This document shows positions 51,719-59,683 of a stretch of 64,000 bases of DNA, piece after piece; the first letter of the stretch is position 1, and the number at the start of each line of letters is the position of its first letter. The translations under genes were made by a program, and so were the position numbers. The notes under the pieces are model-generated. The model was not told the origin of the DNA and did not search any database. It saw only the letters and a list, made by a program, of their open reading frames with translations. Location: assembly GCF_018130545.1 (NCBI RefSeq), contig NZ_JAFCKF010000003.1:372001-436000 (forward strand). The letters run 5' to 3'. Origin of the DNA: Bradyrhizobium tropiciagri. Lineage in GTDB: Bacteria > Pseudomonadota > Alphaproteobacteria > Rhizobiales > Xanthobacteraceae.

Positions 51719-52738
51719 CTACTTTTCAGACGGCGTTTGCGGTGGTTGAGAAGGGATGGGCGACCGCACCACGCAGCGAAAGCCGACATGGCTGGTCGAG
51801 GTATCGACCGGCTCGGCGTGGCGGGCGGCGGGGCGGTAGCGGCGGCAATAGTTCGGCGCACAGAGATGCGAGCCGCCCTTGAGGACCTTGCGCGGAATCC
51901 TGATCGCGGGCTGGGCGGGGTCGTAGCTCGCGCTCTCGCCGCCGCCGCGCGGGTTCTGCGGGATACAGCAGGGTTTTGCGGCATCGGCCTCATGCCGGGC
52001 GGACCACCAGTCGGCGGTCCACTCCCAGACATTGCCGATCATGTCATGGACGCCATAACCGTTCGGCGGGAACGCGGTCACCGGCGAGGTTCGGTCAAAA
52101 CCGTCCTCGCAGAGATTCTGCAGCGGGAAGTTGCCCTGCCAGGTGTTGGCCATGTGCTTGCCGCCCGGCGTCAGGGCATTGCCCCACGCAAACTCCTCAT
52201 CTTCGAGACCGCCGCGCGCGGCGAATTCCCACTCGGCCTCCGTCGGCAATTCCTTGCCGGCCCATTCGGCGTAGGCGAGCGCATCGGCATAGGCGACGTG
52301 AACGACCGGATGGCTGCCGAGCACATTGATGTTGCTGCGCGGGCCGTAGGGCCGACGCCAGTTCGCGCCGCGCATGAAGGTCCACCATTGGCTCCAGTCG
52401 CGCAGCGTCGTGACCCGGCGCGGCGGACAAAACACCAGGGAGCCGGCGTACAGCATATGCGGCAGCGCGCCCGGGTATTGCGCCGGATCGGGCGGCCGCT
52501 CGGCGACCGTGATGTGGCCGGTGTCGCGCACGAATTCGCGGAATTGGGCGTTGGTGACCGGCGTGCGGTCGATCCAGAAGCCATCGACCGATGCCCGGTG
52601 CGATGGCGCTTCCTCGGGATAATGATGATCCGAGCCCATGCGGAACGTGCCGCCGGGAATCCAGACCATGTCATCGGTCTGGCTGCCGTCGTGCGGCTCT
52701 GGGTCAGCGGAGGTGGTCTCTGCGCGGAACATGCCCAT
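51719..52738 (-). CDS. formylglycine-generating enzyme (SUMF1 family)
   Basis: A 339-residue FGE-sulfatase-type protein. MVWIPGGTFRMGSDHHYPEE opens the domain; VVHVAYADALAYAEWAGKEL, LPTEAEWEFAARGG and MIGNVWEWTADWW are conserved; the copper-binding active-site cysteines are in GGSHLCAPNYCRRYRPAARH. No signal peptide is seen, so it acts in the cytoplasm, converting the sulfatase Cys to formylglycine before Tat export. It is the first gene of the long minus-strand run. Confidence 0.92.
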   Translation of the reverse strand: MGMFRAETTSADPEPHDGSQTDDMVWIPGGTFRMGSDHHYPEEAPSHRASVDGFWIDRTPVTNAQFREFVRDTGHITVAERPPDPAQYPGALPHMLYAGSLVFCPPRRVTTLRDWSQWWTFMRGANWRRPYGPRSNINVLGSHPVVHVAYADALAYAEWAGKELPTEAEWEFAARGGLEDEEFAWGNALTPGGKHMANTWQGNFPLQNLCEDGFDRTSPVTAFPPNGYGVHDMIGNVWEWTADWWSARHEADAAKPCCIPQNPRGGGESASYDPAQPAIRIPRKVLKGGSHLCAPNYCRRYRPAARHAEPVDTSTSHVGFRCVVRSPIPSQPPQTPSEK

Positions 52739-53277
52739 GCACCTGTCCGCGCGTTATCGTGGGAGTTGGTGGCCGAACGTCGTGCTCGATTGCATCATCG
52801 CGCCCTTCCATTTTTCGATGCTGCTCGTTTCGGCAGCGTTTGATCACGTCAGGCCTTCTTCCCTTTCTCCTCCGTTCCTTTCCGCGCGCACGTCCACACG
52901 CGCAGCCGCTCCCGCGGCGCGTGATCCGTCCCATCGAACGTCGCGAGCTATTTCGCTTTGAGATCAAAGAATAGCGCAACACGCCCGGCGTGTAATGTGC
53001 AATTTGTGCCAACTTCAACCCCGGGGCGAGCAGTCTTAACGAAGCATGTCGCAATTCAGGTCAATCCGATGCCGTCACCATGATCGTATTCGCGGAAAAA
53101 CAACGGAAATTGCGCTCGTTTGCAGATCCGCTCCGCGAGCCAGCCTCGCCGATCAAAATCAATCGAGGCACGATGTCGCAGGGCACGGCCGATCGATGGC
53201 GCGAATTGAACGCGCTGCACAAACCGGAATGCATCGAGCGTTGGATGCAGCGAAGGACGAGTTGGCGTCGCTCGCCC
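52739..53277. other. non-coding stretch upstream of the sulfatase unit
   Basis: About 540 bases without a convincing gene; short open frames on both strands have no ribosome site and no recognisable product. It should carry the promoter of the minus-strand cluster, and contains the dyad at 52947-52975. Codons just before 53278 may include further eroded remains of the aldolase fragment (a TTGGATGCAGCG stretch at 53241 resembles TTGATGCAGCG in the intact gene). Confidence 0.5.
52947..52975. promoter_or_regulatory. inverted repeat upstream of the sulfatase-Bat cluster
   Basis: GCTATT-TCG-CTTTG and CAAAG-AATAGC pair over 11 positions around an AGAT loop, with a three-base bulge on one side. It lies about 210 bases before the FGE gene start and could be an operator. 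Confidence 0.4.
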
Positions 53278-53391
53278 CCCGAGCAAGCCAATGCGATCAT
53301 CGAGCGCAGCGACCTCGCGCTCGCTCGCGGCTTCGACTGATCGTTGTTTCAGCGCGGCATAGCCGCCGCATTCACCGGGATCAGGCGCTGC
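53278..53391 (+). pseudogene. C-terminal remnant of an HpcH/HpaI aldolase gene
   Basis: The frame from 53281 reads EQANAIIERSDLALARGFD, then TGA at 53338-53340, then SLFQRGIAAAFTGIRR. Aligned with the last 36 codons of the intact aldolase at 33653-34429, 28 of 36 residues agree and the TGA falls exactly on a Trp codon. The normal stop codon is lost too. No start or N-terminal two-thirds can be recognised upstream, so this is dead sequence. Confidence 0.8.
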
Positions 53392-53403
53392 GCGATCGGG
53401 GAA

Positions 53404-53428
53404 CTCCCCGTGCGAGACGCACGGGGAG
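53404..53428 (-). terminator. terminator hairpin of the catabolic operon
   Basis: CTCCCCGTGCG and CGCACGGGGAG form a perfect 11-bp stem with a 3-nt loop, 18 bases beyond the amidohydrolase stop on the minus strand; TTCCCC follows. Stem quality is high, the T-run poor. Confidence 0.6.
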
Positions 53429-53446
53429 GACGTGTTGGATCTGGTC

Positions 53447-54322
53447 TCAGGCGGGAAAACCGAACAGCTTCGCCGGGTTGTGGACCAGGATCTTCTCCAG
53501 GGTCGCCTGGTCAGGCGCGTAGCGATACATCAGCTCGATCAGATCGGCGTCGTTGGGCGGCTGCTTGACCGACACCGGATGCGGCCAGTCGCTCGCCCAC
53601 ACGCAGCGATCCGGCGCCGCCTCGATATAGGCGCGGGCGATCGGGATCACGTCGTCATAGGGCGGACCGGCCTTCGAGGTCTTCTCGCCGAGCGACAGCA
53701 TCACCCAGAAATTGCCCTTCGACAGTAGCTCGAGCATCTTGCGCAGATTGGGATCGTCCTTGCCGCCGGCGGGATCAGGACGCGCCATGTGGTCGATCAG
53801 CACCGGCACGTCGAGCGACTGGTACTTCTCGACGCTCGACACGATGCCATCCTTCTCGGGCTGGATTTTCGCATACCAGCCGAGCTCGCGGATGCGCCCG
53901 ATCGCCCGCGCGAAATCCTTGTCGGACAGCACGGCCCCGAGCTCCTGGCGGAAGCTGAAGCGCGCGCCACGCACGCCCGCCTCATGCAACTTTGCAAGGT
54001 AGGCATCGTCGGCCTCGGCGAACACCAGCGCATTGGCGCAGCCGCGATAGTTCGGGCCCATCGCCGCCAGGGCGTCGAGCACGACAGCGTGGTCCGCGCC
54101 GTAGGTCGTGGTCTGCACGATCACGCCGCGCTCGATGCCGAGCGCCTTGTGCACGCGGAGCGCGGCTTCCCAGGTCGCGGTCGGCATCTGATAGGCAGCA
54201 CCGGGCCGGATCGGATATTTGTCCAACGGACCCAGCACGTGAAACTGGCTGTCCACGGTCTTCGGCGGCGGCGCCTTCGCGGGCTTGCGAGGATTGGGAT
54301 CGAATGGAAGATAGGTCGGCAT
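53447..54322 (-). CDS. amidohydrolase (LigI-like, 2-pyrone-4,6-dicarboxylate hydrolase type)
   Basis: A 291-residue amidohydrolase-2 barrel. VDSQFHVLGPLDKYPIRPGA holds a metal-site His; GIERGVIVQTTTYGADHAVV, VPVLIDHMARPDPAGG and RCVWASDWPHPVSVKQPPND carry the other conserved His and Asp residues. The family includes lactonases acting on pyrone or muconolactone-type intermediates. The gene order with hydratase and FAH-family genes suggests a late step of ring-cleavage product breakdown; substrate is unknown. It is the last gene of the operon. Confidence 0.87.
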   Translation of the reverse strand: MPTYLPFDPNPRKPAKAPPPKTVDSQFHVLGPLDKYPIRPGAAYQMPTATWEAALRVHKALGIERGVIVQTTTYGADHAVVLDALAAMGPNYRGCANALVFAEADDAYLAKLHEAGVRGARFSFRQELGAVLSDKDFARAIGRIRELGWYAKIQPEKDGIVSSVEKYQSLDVPVLIDHMARPDPAGGKDDPNLRKMLELLSKGNFWVMLSLGEKTSKAGPPYDDVIPIARAYIEAAPDRCVWASDWPHPVSVKQPPNDADLIELMYRYAPDQATLEKILVHNPAKLFGFPA

Positions 54323-54332
54323 GATGCTCTTT

Positions 54333-54728
54333 CTAGTCGATGACGGCGGTGAAATCGCACTGCACCAGCGCGCCGCCCTCCATGTTGTCCATCGGCAGCG
54401 CGTGGCGCGCCGGGCGTGAGTGCTCGTCAGGAAACATCTTCAGCCATTCCGTATTCACCGGAGCACGTTGCGAGCGATCCTTCAGCCACACCGTCATCTT
54501 GATGATGTCGCCTGTGGCGCCGCCGGCGGCCTCCACCGTCGCCTTCATGTGCGCGAACATGTTGGCGCATTGTGCATCCAGGCTCTCGGGCATGGCGCCG
54601 GTTGCAGGATCGCGACCGAGGATAACGCCCGACATCACGAGATTGCCGATGCGGCTGGCATTCGGAATCGGATTGGCGTGCTTGAAGGCGCCGATATGGA
54701 TGCTTCGGCGTCGGAGGTGATCTGTCAT
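54333..54728 (-). CDS. RidA family protein
   Basis: A 131-residue Rid/YjgF protein. FKHANPIPNASRIGNLVMSG, the CANMFAHMKATVEAAGGATG helix, DIIKMTVWLKDRSQRAPVNT and FPDEHSRPARHALPMDN (with the conserved Arg) follow the family plan. Rid proteins deaminate reactive enamine/imine intermediates; relatives in catabolic operons act on aminomuconate or similar compounds. The start at 54728 has a GAAAGGA site. It lies 10 bases before the amidohydrolase gene. Confidence 0.88.
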   Translation of the reverse strand: MTDHLRRRSIHIGAFKHANPIPNASRIGNLVMSGVILGRDPATGAMPESLDAQCANMFAHMKATVEAAGGATGDIIKMTVWLKDRSQRAPVNTEWLKMFPDEHSRPARHALPMDNMEGGALVQCDFTAVID

Positions 54729-54756
54729 GAATGGGTCCTTTCTGGCTTGCTGCTGA

Positions 54757-55560
54757 TCAGACGAACCGGCATGACACCGAGCCGAACGCGCCGTAGTCGG
54801 CATGAATCGTGTCGCCGCGGCGGATATCGACCGGGCGGGTGAACGATCCCGCGAGCACGACCTCGCCGGCGGCGAGATGCTCGTCATGTGGCGCCAGGCG
54901 ATTGGCAAGCCAGGCGATGCCGTTCGCCGGATGATTGAGCACGCCGGCGGCAAGCCCAGTCTCCTCGACCTCGCCATTGCGGAACAGCAGCGCGCCGATC
55001 CAGCGCAGATCGGCCTCCAACGGACGGAACGGCCGGCCGCCGAGCACCAGCGCCGCGTTGGCGGCGTTGTCCGAGATCGTGTCCATCACCTTGCGCCCCT
55101 TCCCGGTCTCGGGATCGACGCGGTGCATCCGGGTCTCCAGGATCTCGAGCGCCGGCGTCACATAATCGGTGGCGTTCAGCACGTCGAAGATGGTGCAGTC
55201 CGTCCCGCGCAGCGGCGCCTTCAGCACGAAGGCGAGCTCGACCTCGATCCGTGGTGCATGGAAGCGATCGAACGGGATCGGACCGGCATCGGGATAGAAC
55301 ATGTCGGCGAACAGCACGCCGTAATCGGGCTCGGCGATGCCGACCGCGTTCTGCATCGCTTTCGAGGTCAGGCCGATCTTGTGCCCCTTGATGATGCGGC
55401 CGCGATCGAGTTGCAAGCGCGTCCAGGCTCGCTGGATTGCGTAGGCATCCTCGATGCTGAGATCGGGATGCTCGTGTGAAAATATCCCGACCAGTGACTT
55501 GGTTCGCTCGGCCTCGTCGAGCCTGGCCGCGAGGCGTTGGACCGTTGACGCATCGAGCAT
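54757..55560 (-). CDS. 2-oxo-hepta-3-ene-1,7-dioate / 2-keto-4-pentenoate hydratase
   Basis: A 267-residue hydratase of the HpaH/MhpD family. [77 protein letters not shown] and the metal-binding Glu pair are typical of HpaH. It adds water to the product of meta ring cleavage, giving the substrate for an HpaI-type aldolase. It is four bases from the FAH-family gene upstream. The exact acid handled is not decided by sequence. Confidence 0.88.
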   Translation of the reverse strand: MLDASTVQRLAARLDEAERTKSLVGIFSHEHPDLSIEDAYAIQRAWTRLQLDRGRIIKGHKIGLTSKAMQNAVGIAEPDYGVLFADMFYPDAGPIPFDRFHAPRIEVELAFVLKAPLRGTDCTIFDVLNATDYVTPALEILETRMHRVDPETGKGRKVMDTISDNAANAALVLGGRPFRPLEADLRWIGALLFRNGEVEETGLAAGVLNHPANGIAWLANRLAPHDEHLAAGEVVLAGSFTRPVDIRRGDTIHADYGAFGSVSCRFV

Positions 55561-55563
55561 GAA

Positions 55564-56424
55564 CTATCGCTCCGCGACCACGGTGTTGCGCAGCACGCCG
55601 ATACCGGCGGATTCGACCTCGACCACATCGCCGGGCTTGAGCCAACGCGGCGGATCGAACCGCGCTCCCGCCCCGGTCGGCGTGCCCGTCACGATCATGT
55701 CGCCGGGCTTCAGGGTCGCGAAGGTTGAGAGATAGGCGATCAGCATATCGAACGGGAACATCAGCCGTTCCGTCGTATCCTGCTGCCGCACCTCGCCATT
55801 GACGCGGGTGACGATGTCATGCGGGCCGCGCGGATCGAGCTCGTCTGATGTGACGATCCATGGACCGAGGCTGCCGGAGCGATCGAAATTCTTGCCCTGG
55901 GTGACGTTGAACTTGCCGTGACGCAGCCAGTCCCGCACCGTGCCCTCGTTGCATAGCGTGATGCCGAAAATATGCGACCAGGCCTGTTCGCGCCGAATGT
56001 GCCGACCGCCCTTCCCGATCACGATGACGAGCTCGCCCTCATAGTCGAGCTGCTCCGAGACTTTCGGCTTCTCGATCGGCTGGCCGGAGCCTGTCATCGA
56101 TGACATGCTGCGGACGAACAGGCTCGGATATTTAGGCAGATCCGAGCTATCCTTGTATTCGGCGTTGCGCTCGGCGTAGTTGACGCCGATGCACCACAGC
56201 TTTTCGGGCGCCAGCACCGGCGGCAGCAGGGTCACGCCGTCGAGGGCGTAGTCCGGCTGTTGTGCCGCGATCGCGCTTCGCGCCGCAGCCAGCGCGTCGG
56301 CCGCGATCAGCGCCTTCAGATCGGCGAAGTCGCGGCCGATCCGTTTCGTCAGATCCACCACGCCGCCCTCGACGGCCGCGCCATAGCGCGGCTCGCCATG
56401 TGCCAGATAGCTCAACAATCGCAT
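55564..56424 (-). CDS. fumarylacetoacetate hydrolase family protein
   Basis: A 286-residue FAH-fold enzyme. MRLLSYLAHGEPRYGAAVEG begins the N-terminal domain; LWCIGVNYAERNAEYKDSSD, LDYEGELVIVIGKGGRHIRR (metal-binding Glu residues), FGITLCNEGTVRDWLRHGKF and MIVTGTPTGAGARFDPPRWL are FAH motifs. Members include HpaG isomerase/decarboxylases and beta-diketone hydrolases. Position next to the hydratase favours a decarboxylase or isomerase step. The start at 56424 has a GAAAGGA site. Confidence 0.9.
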   Translation of the reverse strand: MRLLSYLAHGEPRYGAAVEGGVVDLTKRIGRDFADLKALIAADALAAARSAIAAQQPDYALDGVTLLPPVLAPEKLWCIGVNYAERNAEYKDSSDLPKYPSLFVRSMSSMTGSGQPIEKPKVSEQLDYEGELVIVIGKGGRHIRREQAWSHIFGITLCNEGTVRDWLRHGKFNVTQGKNFDRSGSLGPWIVTSDELDPRGPHDIVTRVNGEVRQQDTTERLMFPFDMLIAYLSTFATLKPGDMIVTGTPTGAGARFDPPRWLKPGDVVEVESAGIGVLRNTVVAER

Positions 56425-56446
56425 TGTCGTCCTTTCCAAGACATCG

Positions 56447-57790
56447 TCAGGCTGCGCGTCCGGCTGCCGCAAGCTCGCGGCCGCGCGTCTCGGGCAGCAG
56501 CAGGGTCATCGTGAGGAACAGGGCGATCGCGGGCGCCACGATCAACATGCCCGTCGCCAACTCACCGCCGAACGCTGTGGCCGCCAATGGCACCACCACC
56601 GGTGCGAAGCTGCCGATGCCGCGGCCGGCCATGTAGATCACCGAGACTGCGGTCGAGCGCACCTCGATCGGGTAGATCTCGGACAGCCAGGTCCCGACCA
56701 CGCCGAGCGCGGAATTGCCGATCACGAAGGCGATGTAGACCCAGAACATCGGGAAGCCGAACAGGTTGCCGGCGTACTTCACATGCGCGAACGCATAGAG
56801 CCCGCAGGCCGTCGCGACCCAGGACAGCCCCGGCAGCAGCGCCCCGAACCGGCGGCCGAAGGCGTCGTTGAGCAGGCCCATGCAGATGTAGGAGCAGCCA
56901 CCCACGACTGATGCGATGACCGAGATGTTGCGCACCACTTCAGGCGGCGTGCCGAGCGACTTCTGCATCAGCGTCGGCGTAAACACGACGATGCCGTAGT
57001 AGCAGAACATGTAGGCCATCATCCACACCAGGCACATGATCGAGATCGGCAGCAGCCGGCCCTGGAACATCAGCAGCAGCGTGTTGGTGCTCTTGTTGGC
57101 GCTCTTCGCGGTCTCCACCAGGCCGCTCTTGCGCGCGCGATCGAACTGCAGCCACGCTTTCGATTCCGGCATGAAGAAGCGGATGAAGATCATCAGGATG
57201 ATCGGCGTGCCGCCGGTGAGCAGGGCGATGCGCCAGCCCCATTCGGTGCTGAACGAGGTCGTGGCCCAGACGCCGACGATCGACGCGCCGGCGCTGGCGA
57301 TCACCGCACTGCCCTGGATGAAGGCGCTGCCGAGGCCGCGGCGATCCTTGTTCCAGGCTTCGTTGAACAACACCATGCCGGCGCCCCACTCGCCGCCGAG
57401 GCCGACGCCGGTGACGAAGCGGAGGATCGCGAGGCTGGTATAGTCCCAGGCGAAGGCCGACGCGATCGATCCGGCGGCGAACACGCCGAGCGTGAGTTGC
57501 AGCGCCTGCTTGCGGCCGATGCGGTCACCGAGCCAGCCGAACAGCGCGCCGCCGATCACCGAGCCGATCAGCGTCAGGCTGGTGACGCTTGCGACCTGGG
57601 TGAGCGATATCTTGAGCGAGCCCTGGATCGAGCCCATCAGGAACGGCATGATCAGCACGTCGTAGAGATCGAGCGCAAAGCCGAGCATGCATGAAAAGAT
57701 GATCGCGGCGCGTTCGCCGGTCGAATAGCCGTTGAGATTGGAGGTCGGGGATTGGTCGGTCATTGAGATGTCGGTTGTCGTCGCGGTCAT
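56447..57790 (-). CDS. MFS transporter (aromatic acid or sugar-acid type)
   Basis: A 447-residue major facilitator. Twelve helices are visible; motif A is GWLGDRIGRKQALQ between helices 2 and 3, helix 1 carries LGFALDLYDVLIMPFLMGSI with a charged pair as in aromatic acid symporters, and FVTGVGLGGEWGAGMVLFNE lies in helix 5. It would bring in the substrate of this operon. The ATG at 57790 follows GGAGTG and is five bases from the flavin reductase stop, so the two are coupled. Confidence 0.9.
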   Translation of the reverse strand: MTATTTDISMTDQSPTSNLNGYSTGERAAIIFSCMLGFALDLYDVLIMPFLMGSIQGSLKISLTQVASVTSLTLIGSVIGGALFGWLGDRIGRKQALQLTLGVFAAGSIASAFAWDYTSLAILRFVTGVGLGGEWGAGMVLFNEAWNKDRRGLGSAFIQGSAVIASAGASIVGVWATTSFSTEWGWRIALLTGGTPIILMIFIRFFMPESKAWLQFDRARKSGLVETAKSANKSTNTLLLMFQGRLLPISIMCLVWMMAYMFCYYGIVVFTPTLMQKSLGTPPEVVRNISVIASVVGGCSYICMGLLNDAFGRRFGALLPGLSWVATACGLYAFAHVKYAGNLFGFPMFWVYIAFVIGNSALGVVGTWLSEIYPIEVRSTAVSVIYMAGRGIGSFAPVVVPLAATAFGGELATGMLIVAPAIALFLTMTLLLPETRGRELAAAGRAA

Positions 57791-57795
57791 GCGGG

Positions 57796-58413
57796 TCACT
57801 CCGGCGACTTCGGGGTCTGGAATACGGCGCGTAACGTGACGATCTCGCCCAGCCGCGCATAGCGCGGGCCGCCGATGCGGGCGATCGGATCGAGCGCTTC
57901 GGTCTCGACCTTGCCGTTGCTGACGAGGCCATCGCGGATATGGAACATCACGACTTCGCCGACGATGAGCCGGCTGCGTGTCTCGCCGAATTCGAGGCAT
58001 TGCCGGAAGCGGCATTCCATCGCGACCGGTGCCGCGGTCAGGCGTGGGACCTTGATATGCTCGCTTGGCGCCGTCTCCAGCCCGAGCTGCTCCACCTCGC
58101 TGATCTCCGGCGGATGCTCGACCGAGCTCTCATGCACGGCGTTCATCAGCGGGGCATCGGCGATGTGGATCACATATTCTTCGGTATCGAGAATGTTGTG
58201 CGCCGTATCCTTGTAGTCGGCCCCCTTGCGGCCGACGCTGATGGCAAGCATCGGCGGCTTCTGCGACACGAAGGTAAAGGCGCTGAACGGCGCCAGGTTG
58301 AGCACGCCGCTGCGCGACAGGCTCGTCACCCAGGCGATCGGACGCGGCACCACGATGCCGGTCATCAGACGGTAGATCCGCTCGGCGCCGAGATCGGATG
58401 GATCGATCTGCAT
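57796..58413 (-). CDS. flavin reductase family protein
   Basis: A 205-residue FMN-binding split-barrel protein. RLMTGIVVPRPIAWVTSLSR, LNLAPFSAFTFVSQKPPMLA and RKGADYKDTAHNILDTEEYV bind flavin in this family. It might supply reduced flavin to a two-component monooxygenase, as HpaC does for HpaB, or work alone on a substrate; no such monooxygenase gene is in the window. First gene of the operon, divergent from the IclR regulator. A GTG at 58449 is a less likely start. Confidence 0.88.
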   Translation of the reverse strand: MQIDPSDLGAERIYRLMTGIVVPRPIAWVTSLSRSGVLNLAPFSAFTFVSQKPPMLAISVGRKGADYKDTAHNILDTEEYVIHIADAPLMNAVHESSVEHPPEISEVEQLGLETAPSEHIKVPRLTAAPVAMECRFRQCLEFGETRSRLIVGEVVMFHIRDGLVSNGKVETEALDPIARIGGPRYARLGEIVTLRAVFQTPKSPE

Positions 58414-58647
58414 CGTCCGCTCAATCCAGCTGCTTGGACCGAGGATCACGGGACGGCCATTGCGGACCGGCTATTGCCGCCGCAACGGCAGCTACGGCTA
58501 TCCAGAGCGATTTCATTTATCCTCCCGCAGTGACGGATCGCTTCCGCCCTCTTGTTCTTGAGAACCCGTCGAGTGGCGCCAAGGTTTGCCCCGACCAGAC
58601 CGCAATCTGTCGATTCCGGGCTTTACCTGTCGACCGATTCATGCGGT

Positions 58648-58670
58648 TCTTGTCCACATTATGGACAAGA
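58648..58670. promoter_or_regulatory. palindromic operator over the IclR start codon
   Basis: TCTTGTCCA and TGGACAAGA are perfect 9-bp arms with a CATTA spacer; the A of the regulator's ATG (58661) is the last base of the spacer. IclR-family operators are palindromes of this size. A bound dimer here would block the iclR gene itself. Confidence 0.65.
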
Positions 58671-59497
58671 CATCCACCTCAAGACCGGTCCGACGCCGGG
58701 CGGAACCGCGGCCGGGCGCCCAGGCGATCCGCCGCGCGCTGTCCGTGCTGCGCATCCTGGCCGCAGGCCGCGAGAACGGCGTCCCGCTCGCCGAAGTCGT
58801 GCAGGCCACCGGAATGACACGGCCCACGGTGCATCGGATCGTCCACGTGCTGATCGAGGAAGGCATTGTCGAGCGCCATCAGAAGACCGGCCGTTACGCG
58901 ATCGGCGGCCAGGTCGGCGAACTCGCGCTCGCACGTCGATCACGCTCGCCCCTGCTGGCCGCCGCAGACGACATCCTGAGGCAAACCCTGCAGCAAGTCG
59001 GCGACACGCTGTTCCTGACCGTGCGCACCGGCAATGACACGCTGTGCGTCGACCGCAGGATCGGTTCCTACCCGATCCAGGTGCTATCGATCGAAGTCGG
59101 CGCGCGACGCCCGCTTGGGGTCAGCAGCGCCGGAGTTGCCATTCTCGCCGCGATGCCACCGAATGAAGCCCGCAAAATCGTCGCCGCCAACGAAGTCAGG
59201 TTCAAGGCTTATCGCACCAATGCATCGGCGGTGCTGGGGCAGATCGCCGCCGCGCGGCGTCGTGGCTACAATCTGCGCGAGGTCGGACTGGTGCAGGGAA
59301 CGAAATCGATCTCGACCTGGATCAAGACTCCGGACGGCCGCCCGGCCGCAGCCATCACCTTGTCGGCGGTGCGGGTGCGACTGGGCCCCCGCCGGGAACA
59401 GGAGATCGCCGAGATTCTGCTGAAAGCGGCGCACACAATCGAGCAGGAAATCCACGCATCGTCGTCGACCGCGGCTATCGCCCTCGCGGGGGAATAA
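58661..59497 (+). CDS. IclR family transcriptional regulator
   Basis: A 278-residue IclR regulator. The winged helix (about residues 24-85) has AIRRALSVLRILAAGRENGV and EVVQATGMTRPTVHRIVHVL; the C-terminal effector domain shows GDTLFLTVRTGNDTLCVDRR, RPLGVSSAGVAILAAMPPNE and GYNLREVGLVQGTKSISTWI. It likely controls the divergent catabolic operon in response to a pathway acid. The start at 58661 is preferred over a frame extending to 58586, because the upstream part is unlike the family. A palindrome overlaps this start. Confidence 0.9.
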   Translation: MDKTSTSRPVRRRAEPRPGAQAIRRALSVLRILAAGRENGVPLAEVVQATGMTRPTVHRIVHVLIEEGIVERHQKTGRYAIGGQVGELALARRSRSPLLAAADDILRQTLQQVGDTLFLTVRTGNDTLCVDRRIGSYPIQVLSIEVGARRPLGVSSAGVAILAAMPPNEARKIVAANEVRFKAYRTNASAVLGQIAAARRRGYNLREVGLVQGTKSISTWIKTPDGRPAAAITLSAVRVRLGPRREQEIAEILLKAAHTIEQEIHASSSTAAIALAGE

Positions 59498-59683
59498 CGG
59501 CTCGGGACCGCAATTGTCTAAACAGCATGTAAGCTTCGCGTAAGCAGGGCCGCGTCTGATTTCACGACAGCCTGTGCTGTTAGATGAACGGACTAATCCC
59601 AATGTCGGAAGCCTACATCACACATCATGTGCTTTTCGCCGCGATTCCGCGCTGCTAGACTTCCGCTGGTTGGGAGGAAATGC

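Noticed and set aside
50045-52843. Very long open frame on the plus strand opposite the sulfatase and FGE genes
   Set aside because: It is the antisense shadow of two strongly recognised minus-strand genes in high-GC DNA; the product is Arg/Asp/His-rich and shows no family motif.
53046-53522. Plus-strand open frame through the aldolase remnant region
   Set aside because: It is in a different frame from the recognisable aldolase codons, lacks a ribosome site and has an Arg-rich shadow-like composition.
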